64,000 bases of DNA from Solwaraspora sp. WMMD791. GTDB lineage: Bacteria; Actinomycetota; Actinomycetes; Mycobacteriales; Micromonosporaceae. The notes under the pieces are model-generated. The model did no database searches, was not told the DNA's origin, and saw only the letters and a program-made list of their open reading frames with translations. Shown here piece after piece: positions 1 through 8,393 of this stretch (position 1 is its first letter; every line of letters starts with the position of its first letter). Location: the NCBI RefSeq assembly GCF_029581195.1, contig NZ_CP120737.1, forward strand, positions 744,001-808,000, in the 5' to 3' direction. Both the position numbers and the translations under genes were made by a program.

Positions 1-1403
1 TCCGGGTGGTGCGCCGACAGCGGCACCGCCACCGGTTCTGCCGGTGGCGGTGGCGGTGTCCCTGCCGGTGGTGGTGCCTCCAGGATAAGGTGGACGTTGG
101 TGCCGCCGACCGCCAGCGCGGTCACCCCCGCCCGACGCGGGCCTGGCAGGTCGGGCCAGTCACGCACTGCGGTCGGGATGACGAAGGGGCTGGCCGCCAG
201 GTCCAACGCCGGGTTGGGGCGCTCGAACCCGACCAACGGCGGAATCTGCCCGTGCTGCAGCACCAGCACCGCCTTGATCAGGCCGGCCAGACCGGCGCAG
301 GCGTCCAGGTGCCCGATGGCCGGCTTCGCCGAACCGATCGCGCAGTAGCCGGTCCGGTCGGTGTGCCGGCGGTAGGCCGAGGTCATGGCGTCGAACTCGA
401 TCGGGTCACCCTTGTAGGTGCCGGTGCCGTGGGCCTCCAGGTAGCCGATCGTCTCGGGGGAGACCCCGGCGACGTCGAACGCGCGCAGGATGGCGTCGCG
501 CTGCCCGGCGGCGCTCGGTGCGGCGTAGCTGGTCTTCGTGGCACCGTCGTTGTTGACGCCGCCGCCCAGGATCACCGCGTGGATGGTGTCGCCGTCGGCG
601 ACCGCCCGGTCGTACCGCTTGAGCAGCACCGCCGCGACCCCGTTGCCGCCGACGGTGCCGTCGGACGACGCGTCGAACGCCCGACACCGGCCGGACCGCG
701 ACAGGATGGTGCCCTTTACGTGGCGGTAGCCCAGGATCTGCGGGGTGTGCACCGCCGAGGCGCCGGCCAGGGCCAGGTCGGCGTCGCCGGCGAGCAACGC
801 CTGTCCGGCCAGGTGCACCGCCACCAGGGCCGTCGAGCAGCCACTCTGTACGGTGACCGCCGGACCGGTCAGGCCGAGCCGGTACGCGACCCGGGTGGCG
901 GCGAAGTCGTTGAAGTTGCCCAGGGCCACCTGGAACGCCGGGCCGAAGTCACCGTCCCAGCGGGCGGTCGGCAGGTTGTTGCGCAGGTACGTGTTCAGCG
1001 GATACAGGTGGTATCCGACCCCGGCGAAGATGCCCACCCTCGCGTCGGGTCGCGCGCCCGCGTATCCGCCGTTCTCCAGCGCGTGGTAGCAGGTCTGCAG
1101 GAACAGCCGGTGCTGCGGATCGACGGTGCGCGCCTCCTGCGCGCTCATCCCGAAGAACTCCGCGTCGAACGAGTCGATGTCGTCGAGCACGCCGCTGACG
1201 GCGACGAAGTCCGGTGACTCACGCAGCTCGGCCGGCACCCCGGCGCTGGCCAGCTCGGTCGGGCTGAACCGCCGTACGCTGGTCACGCCGTCGCGGATGT
1301 TGCGCCAGTACGCCTGCGGCGTGTCCGCGCCAGGTAGCCGTAACGCCATACCGATGATGGCGATCCGTCGGTCGTCGGCGCCCCCGCGCGTCGGCATGCT
1401 CAT
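1..1403 (-). CDS. Polyketide synthase ketosynthase domain (N-terminal part, runs off the window)
   Basis: The frame opens at an ATG at 1403, overlapping the stop of the upstream transporter by four bases, and leaves the window after about 467 codons. A condensing-enzyme start (RRIAIIGMALRLPG) is followed by a full KS domain (about residues 10-435). The catalytic set is visible: Cys189 in VQSGCSTALVAVH, His325 in EAHGTGT and His365 in AIGHLDACAG, so decarboxylative condensation chemistry looks intact. A proline-rich linker at the edge suggests that further domains follow outside. The active-site context GCSTAL is not the DTACSSS usual in modular cis-AT synthases, and KPAIGH replaces KSNIGH. 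This resembles KS domains of hybrid or unusual systems (inference). No loading or carrier domain precedes it. Confidence 0.93.
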   Translation of the reverse strand, partial: MSMPTRGGADDRRIAIIGMALRLPGADTPQAYWRNIRDGVTSVRRFSPTELASAGVPAELRESPDFVAVSGVLDDIDSFDAEFFGMSAQEARTVDPQHRLFLQTCYHALENGGYAGARPDARVGIFAGVGYHLYPLNTYLRNNLPTARWDGDFGPAFQVALGNFNDFAATRVAYRLGLTGPAVTVQSGCSTALVAVHLAGQALLAGDADLALAGASAVHTPQILGYRHVKGTILSRSGRCRAFDASSDGTVGGNGVAAVLLKRYDRAVADGDTIHAVILGGGVNNDGATKTSYAAPSAAGQRDAILRAFDVAGVSPETIGYLEAHGTGTYKGDPIEFDAMTSAYRRHTDRTGYCAIGSAKPAIGHLDACAGLAGLIKAVLVLQHGQIPPLVGFERPNPALDLAASPFVIPTAVRDWPDLPGPRRAGVTALAVGGTNVHLILEAPPPAGTPPPPPAEPVAVPLSAHHP

Positions 1404-2692
1404 GCCGGTGCCCGCCGGCGGGTCCACAGCACGGCCAGGAACGCCGTTGCCAACAGCACCGCCACTCCGTGGAACACGGTGACCACGGTCAACGGGCTGA
1501 GCCGCTCCAGCAGAAAGGAGCAGGCGACCATGCCGACGCCGAAGCCGAGGTTCTCCGCGGTGGCCGAGAACCCGAAGACGTACCCGCGCTGATCGTCCGG
1601 TGCGGCCTGGAGCCGGGTGGTGTAGGCGATCTCGGTGAAGCCGTCGGCGATGCCGGCGGCCAGGGCGGCCAGGGCGGCCAGCGGGAGCGGCGGCGCGGTG
1701 AAGGCGAGGATGAACGCCACCGACATGATCGCCGCGCCGGCGGCGAACGCGCGCTCGTTGATGGTCCGACCGGTGCGCCTGGCCCAGCGGGCGACCGCGC
1801 GTTGCGCGATGATGTTGCCGATCGCCCAGATGGCCCAGAACTGCGACATGAACGCGGCTGGATGCTGTGGGTCGAGCAGAGTGGACAGCACCGGTAGGCC
1901 GACGTTGTGCGAGGCCGAGCCGAACGCGTCGACGGCGCGCAGGCTGACCAGTGCGAGCAGGATCGGGGTCAGCCGAAGGTAGCGCAGGGCCGTCAGCTGC
2001 TCCGCGAGAAGCCCGGGCCGCTGCGGCGCGTCGGCCGGCCCGGACGCCGGTACGGATGGCTGGGGCGCGCCGGTGGTGGCCGCCGCCGGACGTACGCTGC
2101 GGGTGGTGATCGGCAGCCGCGCCAGGACCGCGGCCGAGAAGAGGAACGCCCCGGCGTCGATGAGGAACGCGCCGGTGTAGCCGACCGTGGAGACCAGTAC
2201 GCCAGCCGAGGCGAACCCGGCGACCATCGCCAGCGACCGGCCGGTGGCGAGCAGCGCGTTGGCCCGCACCCGCTGGTCGTGGCCGACGATCTCGGGGATG
2301 CTGCTGCGCAGCGCGACGCTGGTGACGGTGGCGCCGGCACCGGTGACGACCGCGACGGCGTACAGCAGGCCGACCTGCGCGGTGGCCGGCGCGACGACCA
2401 GGACGACCAGGGCGACCGCCTGGGTGACGTCGGACGTCACCATGAGCCGTTTGCGGTCGAACCGGGAAGCCAGGCTACCGGCACCGAATCCGCTGAGGAC
2501 ACTGGTGCCCAGGCGTAGTGCAAGGAACAGGCCGGTCTGCAGCGCGCTGCCGGTCAGCGAGTACGCGAACAGACTGAGCGCGATCATGTCCAGGTAGGTG
2601 CCGTACGCCGAGACCGCGTTGCCGACCACCAGGAACCGGAAGTACCGCATCCCGGTGTCCGTCCGGACCGGATCGTGCTCCGTGACCGTCAC
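1400..2692 (-). CDS. MFS transporter, probable product exporter
   Basis: This 430-residue, strongly hydrophobic protein has the 12-helix spacing of the major facilitator superfamily. The cytoplasmic loop between helices 2 and 3 carries the motif-A-like ASRFDRKRLMVTSD, and a long hydrophilic loop near residues 200-225 (rich in Pro and Ala) separates the two six-helix halves. It resembles the enterobactin-exporter-like MFS_3 group. The gene overlaps the downstream ketosynthase by four bases, so the two are probably co-translated and the transporter may export the polyketide or provide self-resistance (inference). The start is a GTG at 2692 without a strong ribosome site; an internal ATG at 2650 is an alternative. 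Confidence 0.88.
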   Translation of the reverse strand: MTVTEHDPVRTDTGMRYFRFLVVGNAVSAYGTYLDMIALSLFAYSLTGSALQTGLFLALRLGTSVLSGFGAGSLASRFDRKRLMVTSDVTQAVALVVLVVAPATAQVGLLYAVAVVTGAGATVTSVALRSSIPEIVGHDQRVRANALLATGRSLAMVAGFASAGVLVSTVGYTGAFLIDAGAFLFSAAVLARLPITTRSVRPAAATTGAPQPSVPASGPADAPQRPGLLAEQLTALRYLRLTPILLALVSLRAVDAFGSASHNVGLPVLSTLLDPQHPAAFMSQFWAIWAIGNIIAQRAVARWARRTGRTINERAFAAGAAIMSVAFILAFTAPPLPLAALAALAAGIADGFTEIAYTTRLQAAPDDQRGYVFGFSATAENLGFGVGMVACSFLLERLSPLTVVTVFHGVAVLLATAFLAVLWTRRRAPA

Positions 2693-2954
2693 GGGCGCCC
2701 GGCAGGTACGTCAGGTGCCGCCGACCTGTGTCGTGGGGGCCGGCCTGCAGAGCGGAGTGGGTGCGGCAAGCTGTGCCCCCCAAGGACGGTGGTCGCCGTT
2801 GGCGTGCGGTCACATGATGACTACCGCCCGTCAGGGTATGGGACGGCGTCGATCTGATCAAGAACCACTGTGGATGACGGCGGGACGGGCGGTGTCGTGG
2901 GTGGTCGTCGGCACCGTCGACCCCGCGAACAAGGGGGCCAACGGTGCCGAGACC

Positions 2955-3887
2955 TTACCTGGCTTCCAGCCGCTCCAGCCAGGTCAGGATCGCTCGGGTG
3001 GTCTCCTCCGGCTTCTCCTGCTGAATCCAGTGGCCGCAGTCCAGGGTGGCAACGTCCACGTTGGGCACGAACTCCGCCAGTCGGTCGGACTTCGCGATCG
3101 TGTCCCGGTCGCCGTAGATCATCAGTGTGGGCTGTCGGATGATCGGGTCGACGTCCGCCAGCAGGTGCCAGTTGCGGTCAAGGTTGCGGTACCAGTTGAT
3201 GCTGCCGGTGAACCCGGACGACTCGAAGGCGGCGACGAAGACGGCCAGTTCGCTGTCGCTCATCACCGGCTCACCGAGTGGCGCTTCCGCCCTGGCCAGG
3301 TCGATGAACGCCATGCCGGGCTGAGGTTCCATCAGCGGCACGTTCTTCCGGTACAGGTTGCGGAGGAACTGGAAGGTGTTCTCGTCGAACACGGCGTCCG
3401 CGACGCCCGGCTGTCGGTTGAAGTGGACGAAGTAGAAGTCGGCGCCGCGGATGGCCTCCATCAGCTCGATCCAGGGGGTTTCGCCGCGCTCCTGGTACGG
3501 CAGGCTCAGGTTGATCACCTTGTTCACCCGGTCCGGATGCAGCAGGGTCAGCCCCCAGACGACCATCGCACCCCAGTCGTGACCGACGAAGGTGGCATCG
3601 TCGTACCCGTAGTGATCGAGAAGTGCGACGAGGTCGCCCGACAGGTGGGCGATGTCGTAGTCGGTCACCTCGGTCGGGCGCGACGAATTGCCGTAGCCGC
3701 GCTGGTTCGGGACGATGACGTGGTAGCCCGCCGCTGCCAGGGCCGGCATCTGATGGCGCCAGGAGTAGGCATGCTCCGGCCAGCCGTGACAGAGCACGAT
3801 CGGCTTTCCGGCGTTGCGCCGGCCGGCTTCGAAGACTTCGAGCTTGACGCCGTTGACGGGGACAAGACTGGGTTCGGGGAAGTTCAT
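2955..3887 (-). CDS. Alpha/beta hydrolase, epoxide hydrolase or haloalkane dehalogenase type
   Basis: The 310-residue protein has the soluble epoxide hydrolase pattern: oxyanion-hole motif HGWP at 34-37, nucleophile Asp104 in VGHDWGAM, a later acid in IYGDRDT and the catalytic His in DCGHWIQQ. An Asp nucleophile forms a covalent ester with the substrate in this family; hydrolysis of an epoxide is more likely than dehalogenation, but the cap residues do not settle it. I chose the ATG at 3887 (MNFPEPS); an upstream GTG at 3917 would place translated sequence on top of a perfect palindrome. The gene is divergent from a WYL-domain regulator whose start lies 64 bp away, which suggests that the regulator controls it. 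Confidence 0.88.
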   Translation of the reverse strand: MNFPEPSLVPVNGVKLEVFEAGRRNAGKPIVLCHGWPEHAYSWRHQMPALAAAGYHVIVPNQRGYGNSSRPTEVTDYDIAHLSGDLVALLDHYGYDDATFVGHDWGAMVVWGLTLLHPDRVNKVINLSLPYQERGETPWIELMEAIRGADFYFVHFNRQPGVADAVFDENTFQFLRNLYRKNVPLMEPQPGMAFIDLARAEAPLGEPVMSDSELAVFVAAFESSGFTGSINWYRNLDRNWHLLADVDPIIRQPTLMIYGDRDTIAKSDRLAEFVPNVDVATLDCGHWIQQEKPEETTRAILTWLERLEAR

Positions 3888-3907
3888 GCCGCCATCTTGC
3901 GCACCGA

Positions 3908-3930
3908 AACCGGTCACCTCATGACCGGTT
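3908..3930. promoter_or_regulatory. Perfect inverted repeat between hydrolase and WYL regulator (candidate operator)
   Basis: A 9-bp perfect inverted repeat (AACCGGTCA, 5-bp spacer, TGACCGGTT) lies in the short gap between the divergent start codons at 3887 and 3951. The position and symmetry are those expected of an operator for a dimeric HTH regulator acting on both promoters. Binding by the adjacent WYL protein is inference. Confidence 0.55.
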
Positions 3931-3950
3931 TATCTGACAATCTTGGGCGC

Positions 3951-4943
3951 ATGCGCACCGACCGGCTGGTGGCCGTACTCCTGCTGTTGCAGCAGCGCGA
4001 GCAGGTCACGGCGGCGGAGGTCGCCCGGGAGTTGGAGGTCTCCGAACGCACCGCCCGCCGCGACCTCGACGCCCTGGCCATGGCCGGGGTGCCCGTGTAC
4101 GCCACGCAGGGCCGAGGCGGTGGCTGGCGCCTCGTGGGCGGGGCCCGTACCGACCTGTCCGGGTTGACCGCGAGCGAGGCCCGCGCGCTGTTCCTGGTCG
4201 CCGGCCCGGCCTCGGCCACGACCCCGGCCGTGCGATCAGCGCTGCGCAAACTCGTCCGCGCCCTGCCGGAGCCCTTCCGGGCGCAGGCCGAGGCGGCGGC
4301 GTCGTCGATCGCCGTCGACCCGCGACGATGGGGGGCGAGCCGGGTCGACCGCCCACCGCCTCGCTTCCTCGACGAACTCCAGGACGCGGTGATCCGGGGC
4401 GTCCAGGTGCGGCTCGGCTACGTCGACAGCACCGGCACCGTGACCGAGCGGACCGTCCACCCGCTGGGCGTCGTCGCCAAGCGCCCGTGGTGGTACCTCG
4501 TCGCCACCACCGGGGCCGGCCGGCGGACCTTCCGGATCGACCGGGTGTCGTCCGTCGACCCGACCGACGATCCGGTGCACCGGCCGGCGGACTTCGACCT
4601 CGCCGGGAGCTGGCGGGAGATCGCCGACGAGGTCGACCGCCGGCGGATGCCCGTCGAGATCCGGGCGGTCTGCGCACCCGACGGGATCGGCACGCTCCGG
4701 ATGGCGCTCGGCGACCGGCTCGAGGTGGGCGGCCCCACGGCCGACGGCCGCATCGAGGTCGTGATCCGGGGCTACAGCGAGTCCTCGCTCGCCGGCGAGC
4801 TCGCCTGGCAGGTCGAATGGCTGGAGGTTACCGGCCCCGCCGGTGTGCGGGACCAGTTGGCCGCGATCGGCACCGCACTCGTCGAGCGATACGGCGGAAC
4901 CGCTCGAAGTCCGAGGCTGCCCCGCCTGATAGGCGGAAGATAG
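3951..4943 (+). CDS. WYL-domain HTH transcriptional regulator (YafY/DeoR-like)
   Basis: This 330-residue protein starts with a winged-helix HTH (about 1-60; MRTDRLVAVLLLLQQRE and VSERTARRDLDAL), the recognition pattern of YafY-type regulators. A linker and a WYL domain follow (about 150-240), containing RPWWYLVATT and RTFRIDRVSSV, then a C-terminal WCX-like extension. WYL domains bind nucleic acid or small ligands. I start at the ATG at 3951 because family members begin at this residue; an in-frame ATG at 3921 lies within the palindrome. It is transcribed away from the epoxide hydrolase-like gene and probably regulates that gene and itself. Confidence 0.9.
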   Translation: MRTDRLVAVLLLLQQREQVTAAEVARELEVSERTARRDLDALAMAGVPVYATQGRGGGWRLVGGARTDLSGLTASEARALFLVAGPASATTPAVRSALRKLVRALPEPFRAQAEAAASSIAVDPRRWGASRVDRPPPRFLDELQDAVIRGVQVRLGYVDSTGTVTERTVHPLGVVAKRPWWYLVATTGAGRRTFRIDRVSSVDPTDDPVHRPADFDLAGSWREIADEVDRRRMPVEIRAVCAPDGIGTLRMALGDRLEVGGPTADGRIEVVIRGYSESSLAGELAWQVEWLEVTGPAGVRDQLAAIGTALVERYGGTARSPRLPRLIGGR

Positions 4944-5019
4944 GTTCCCTGTATGCCTTCCCCTGTTTCCTGATGACAGCGGCGCCGAGGGTCGGACGTC
5001 GGAAGGGAAGGAACCTCCA

Positions 5020-5166
5020 ATGACGGTCAACAAGGTAGTAGTCGCCGCTGTCGCGGCCATGCTCGCGCTCACCGCCGTCGTGACCGGGCCGGAGGCCGGG
5101 AAGACCACCGCCGGCCCGCCCGCTCTGGCCGCCCCGCTCACGTCGGGTGACACGCCGTGGGACTGA
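5020..5166 (+). CDS. Small secreted peptide (48 aa) next to a TPR regulator
   Basis: An ATG at 5020 follows a good ribosome site (GGAAGGGAAGGAACC). The 48-residue product has MTVNK, a hydrophobic segment (VVVAAVAAMLALTAVVTG), an Ala/Pro-rich stretch and a hydrophilic C-terminus SGDTPWD. This is the layout of a short exported pro-peptide. The last 29 bases overlap the 3' end of the convergent TPR gene. The family is not recognised. The pairing of an exported mini-peptide with a TPR protein resembles peptide-sensing pairs (RRNPP type), but no experiment on this pair is known to me. Confidence 0.6.
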   Translation: MTVNKVVVAAVAAMLALTAVVTGPEAGKTTAGPPALAAPLTSGDTPWD

Positions 5167-6502
5167 CCGGCTCCGTGAGCTGTCGTCGCAGGTCGTTCAC
5201 CCGCTCCAGCCACCGCTGCGCGCCGATCTCGGCGAACGCCTCCTCGGCGTCCACCAACCGCCGCCGCACAGTCGGCTGATCGCCGTGCCGCAGCGCCAGC
5301 TCCGCCAGCATCAGAATCGCCCGCCCTTCGACCAGACGATTTCCGGTACGACGGGTCTGTCCGAGCACTTCGGTGAGTGCGTCCCGGGCCTGATCGAGCT
5401 GCCCGCGCTGGATTCGTACCGCGCCGATCCCCAGCCAGGCGTAGACCTTGCCAACCGGATCGTCGGTCGTCGTGGTGGTCTCCAGCACCTCGGTGAACTG
5501 CGCCTCCGCCTGCTCGTACTCGCCCCGGGCGAGATAGAACTGACCCAGCCGGTGCCGTGCCTGGGCCGCGACCCGACGGGCCCCGACATCGGTGCAGATC
5601 GTCAGGGCAGCGCGTAGCAGCCGCTCGCACTCCTCGGGTTCCGCGCGGTCGGTGCGCAGCTGGGCGAGGTTGATGAGCACATGCGCCTCGGCCACCCGGT
5701 CACCAGCGGTACGCAGGTCCGGCAGGGCGCGCAGATACCGCGACTCGGCGCGGTCCTCCCGTCCACGCAGGCGGTCGATCGAGGCCAGGCTCCGCAGGGC
5801 CAACCCCCGGCCGCGTTGATCGTCGGTGCCCTCGAACCAGGTCAATGCCCGTGACAGGTCGCTCTCGGCGTCCTGGAGCCGTTGCTCGATCAGCGCCAGA
5901 CCAGCGCGCGAGCAGCGCACCGCCGCCTCCCCGTACCCGTCGCCGTGCCGGATGGTGGTCTCCAGCGCGACTTCATGCGTGTGGAGCCAGTCTTCGCGGT
6001 GCAGTTTCGCCTCGAACAACGTCACTGCGGCGACGGCGAGATTCCAGCAGAGATCACTGATCCGTAGATCGGCGGCGATCCGGACGCTGGCGACCAGGCC
6101 GGCATGCTCCGACGCGAGCCATTCGATCGGGTCGGCGAGTAGCGACTCCACCAGGTGTTGCGGAAGCTCCCATAGATCCACCGCGGAGTACAGGACGGTG
6201 TAGTCACCGCCGTACTCCCGGCGGTGGGCGGCCCGGGCCAGGAACAGCAGGCACCGCAGATACCGCTCCATCGCGGCTGCTCGCTCCGCAGCCGGTACGT
6301 GCGAGTTGAGCAACTCCCGGGCGAAGACCCGTACCAGATCGTGGAGTCGGTACCGGGCGTGCACTCCGGCGTCGGCGGACCTCGACCAGCCGGCATCGAG
6401 TCCGCGCTCCGGCTGCGCCGAGACCCACGGTTGCGCGTCGTTCGGCGCGGTCACCGGCGCCGGCGAGCTGCGCTCGGCCACGGCGAGGTCCTGCACTCTC
6501 AT
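5138..6502 (-). CDS. TPR protein, C-terminal half of an AfsR/SARP-like regulator
   Basis: The 454-residue protein starts at the ATG at 6502 (MRVQDLAV, preceded by GAGAGGGCG). After a short disordered N-terminus comes ARYRLHDLVRVFARELL, which in AfsR-like regulators marks the end of the NB-ARC/winged-helix region. About six tetratricopeptide-like repeats follow to the C-terminus. No BTAD domain, no winged-helix DNA-binding domain and no Walker motifs are present, so it is either a remnant or a stand-alone TPR sensor. An intact, long frame argues against simple decay. It overlaps the 3' end of the convergent small-peptide gene. A role in binding a peptide or partner protein is inference. Confidence 0.75.
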   Translation of the reverse strand: MRVQDLAVAERSSPAPVTAPNDAQPWVSAQPERGLDAGWSRSADAGVHARYRLHDLVRVFARELLNSHVPAAERAAAMERYLRCLLFLARAAHRREYGGDYTVLYSAVDLWELPQHLVESLLADPIEWLASEHAGLVASVRIAADLRISDLCWNLAVAAVTLFEAKLHREDWLHTHEVALETTIRHGDGYGEAAVRCSRAGLALIEQRLQDAESDLSRALTWFEGTDDQRGRGLALRSLASIDRLRGREDRAESRYLRALPDLRTAGDRVAEAHVLINLAQLRTDRAEPEECERLLRAALTICTDVGARRVAAQARHRLGQFYLARGEYEQAEAQFTEVLETTTTTDDPVGKVYAWLGIGAVRIQRGQLDQARDALTEVLGQTRRTGNRLVEGRAILMLAELALRHGDQPTVRRRLVDAEEAFAEIGAQRWLERVNDLRRQLTEPVSPTACHPT

Positions 6503-6661
6503 CGCAATCGCCCTCTCGAATCGGGTCGGTCCGCTGGTGTGACCAAGAGTCCGACCCGGGGCGTATCGATGACCTGTCCGCTGTCTATCCGCCGGTGCCG
6601 CAGGCGTTGCCCGGGCGCCGGGAGCCGTTCGCACCGCGGCGACTCCCGACGCCGCCCATGG

Positions 6662-7492
6662 TCAGCCTTCCCGGACGAAGTCGAGCAGGGCGGCGGTGAG
6701 CTCCGCCGGCGCGTCCTCCTGTAGCAGGTGACCGGCCTGCGGGATCAGTCGCAGGGACGCCGTCGGGAACCGCCGTGCCAACTGGCGGCCCTCGGCCGCG
6801 GGAATCCACCGGTCCTCGGTTCCCCAGCAGACGAGTACCGGGATGGCGACCTCGCCGAAGCGGTGCTCGATCTCGGCGGTGTGTGCCTGGTCGGCCTGTG
6901 CGATCTGGCGGTAGAAGCCGGCTTGGCCGGTGTCTCCGAGCCAGGGCCGCACGAGCTGTTCCAGCGTGTCCGGTAGTAGCCCGCCTGCGGTGGCCGAGCT
7001 GACGTACTCCCGTACGAGCGCCCGGTGCAGGGCGGACGGCAGCGCGCTGAACACCTCGGCGTGTCGCTGGACGAGCCGGAAGAACGGCGAGCCCCAACCG
7101 CCGAGAGCGACCGCGTCCACCAGGGCGAGCCGTCGGTACCGTGCGCCGTGCAGCAGCATCGCCCGTAACGCGGTGGCTCCGCCGAAGTCATGGGCGACCA
7201 CCGTCGGTTCGGTCAGTTCCCAGTGAGCCAGCAACGCGGCGAAGGTGCGGCCCTGGGAGGCGAGCGAGACATCCTGGCCCGGGGCCATCTCCGACGAGCC
7301 GTAGCCGGGCATGTCCCATACGTAGACCTGGTGGCGTGGGGTCAGTGCCCGGACGACGTGCCGCCAGACGTAGGAGGAGAAGGGAGTGCCGTGCAACAGT
7401 ACGACAGGCGGTGCCGCCGCATCACCGAACCGGTCCCACCGGACCTGTCCGGCGTCGCTTTCGTACGCTTGGGTTAGCTTCCAGTGCTCCAT
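6662..7492 (-). CDS. Alpha/beta hydrolase
   Basis: This 276-residue alpha/beta hydrolase carries LLHGTPFSSYVW (oxyanion region, 33-44), a strand and nucleophile elbow VVAHDFGGATA with Asp102 as the likely nucleophile, a late acid in WGTEDRW and the catalytic His in IPQAGHLLQED near residue 254. The Asp nucleophile groups it with haloalkane dehalogenases and epoxide hydrolases rather than Ser esterases. It is transcribed away from the ThuA gene at 7683. The natural substrate cannot be told from sequence. Confidence 0.88.
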   Translation of the reverse strand: MEHWKLTQAYESDAGQVRWDRFGDAAAPPVVLLHGTPFSSYVWRHVVRALTPRHQVYVWDMPGYGSSEMAPGQDVSLASQGRTFAALLAHWELTEPTVVAHDFGGATALRAMLLHGARYRRLALVDAVALGGWGSPFFRLVQRHAEVFSALPSALHRALVREYVSSATAGGLLPDTLEQLVRPWLGDTGQAGFYRQIAQADQAHTAEIEHRFGEVAIPVLVCWGTEDRWIPAAEGRQLARRFPTASLRLIPQAGHLLQEDAPAELTAALLDFVREG

Positions 7493-7682
7493 AGTGCGCT
7501 GACCCTACCCGCTGAGCGGACGAATGGGACGAAGCGCCGTCAGGTGGGACAGGGCCGTGCCGGCCGAGAGGCGGGAGGGCTCCAGGAGGGGGCCGGCCAG
7601 GTACGGTGGTCGATGGTCGCAAGCGGGTGTCGGCACGGGCGGCAGCGGTTGCCCAAGACGGCGGACCGGGGAGGGAGTGGGC

Positions 7683-8393
7683 GTGGAGCGGCGCAGAGCC
7701 CTGGTGGTCCGGGGCGGGTGGGAAGGACACCGGCCGGTCGAGGCGACGGAGCTGTTCATCCCGTTCCTGGAACGCAGCGGATACGCGGTACGGGTGGAGG
7801 AGTCGACGGAGATCTACGCCGACGCCGCCGAACTGGCCGCCACCGACCTCGTCGTGCAATGCGTGACGATGTCACAGATCACCACGGAGCAGGTGGCGGG
7901 TCTGGCCGCGGCGATCGTGGCCGGGACCGGTTTCACCGGCTGGCACGGCGGCATCGTCGACTCGTTCCGTGCCTGTTCGGACTACCTGCACCTGGTGGGC
8001 GGCCAGTTCGCCACCCACCCCGGCATCCAGCCGTGTGACCGCAGCGGCGGCGAGAAGGACAACTTCCTGCCACACTCGATCACGATCACCGACCTGGGCC
8101 GGGACCATCCGATCACCGCCGGGATCGAGGACTTCGACCTGGTCACCGAGCAGTACTGGGTGCTGCACGACGATCTGATCGAGGTGCTGGCCACCACCAC
8201 CCACCCGACGCGGACGTGGCATCCGTGGCACCGTCCGGTCACCTCGCCGGCGATCTGGACCCGCAACTGGGGTGCCGGGCGGATCGTCGTGACGACTCCC
8301 GGACACAGCCTCGACGTGCTGGAGCACCCGGGTGTGCGTACCGTCATCGAAAGGGGGATGGTGTGGGCGACCCGCACGGCATCGGCGTCGTAG
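7683..8393 (+). CDS. ThuA-like domain protein
   Basis: The GTG start at 7683 follows GGGGAGGGAGTGG. The 236-residue protein has the ThuA/glutamine-amidotransferase-like fold: an early strand ALVVRGGWEGHRP, GFTGWHGGIVDSF in place of the nucleophile elbow, a long GGQFATHPG segment and DHPITAGIEDF. ThuA family proteins take part in uptake or use of trehalose-like sugars in rhizobia, but their reaction is unclear. The gene overlaps the next oxidoreductase gene by 31 bases, so the two form an operon, a pairing seen often in sugar catabolism clusters. Confidence 0.85.
   Translation: MERRRALVVRGGWEGHRPVEATELFIPFLERSGYAVRVEESTEIYADAAELAATDLVVQCVTMSQITTEQVAGLAAAIVAGTGFTGWHGGIVDSFRACSDYLHLVGGQFATHPGIQPCDRSGGEKDNFLPHSITITDLGRDHPITAGIEDFDLVTEQYWVLHDDLIEVLATTTHPTRTWHPWHRPVTSPAIWTRNWGAGRIVVTTPGHSLDVLEHPGVRTVIERGMVWATRTASAS

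Noticed and set aside
6-1217. A 403-codon plus-strand open frame opposite the ketosynthase
   Set aside because: It is Arg/Gln/Gly-rich low-similarity text, a shadow of the minus-strand KS gene, which has clear catalytic motifs.
7493-7682. Possible gene in the gap before the ThuA gene
   Set aside because: Open frames here are antisense or out-of-frame extensions. The GTG at 7683 with its ribosome site is the better start and nothing else is supported.
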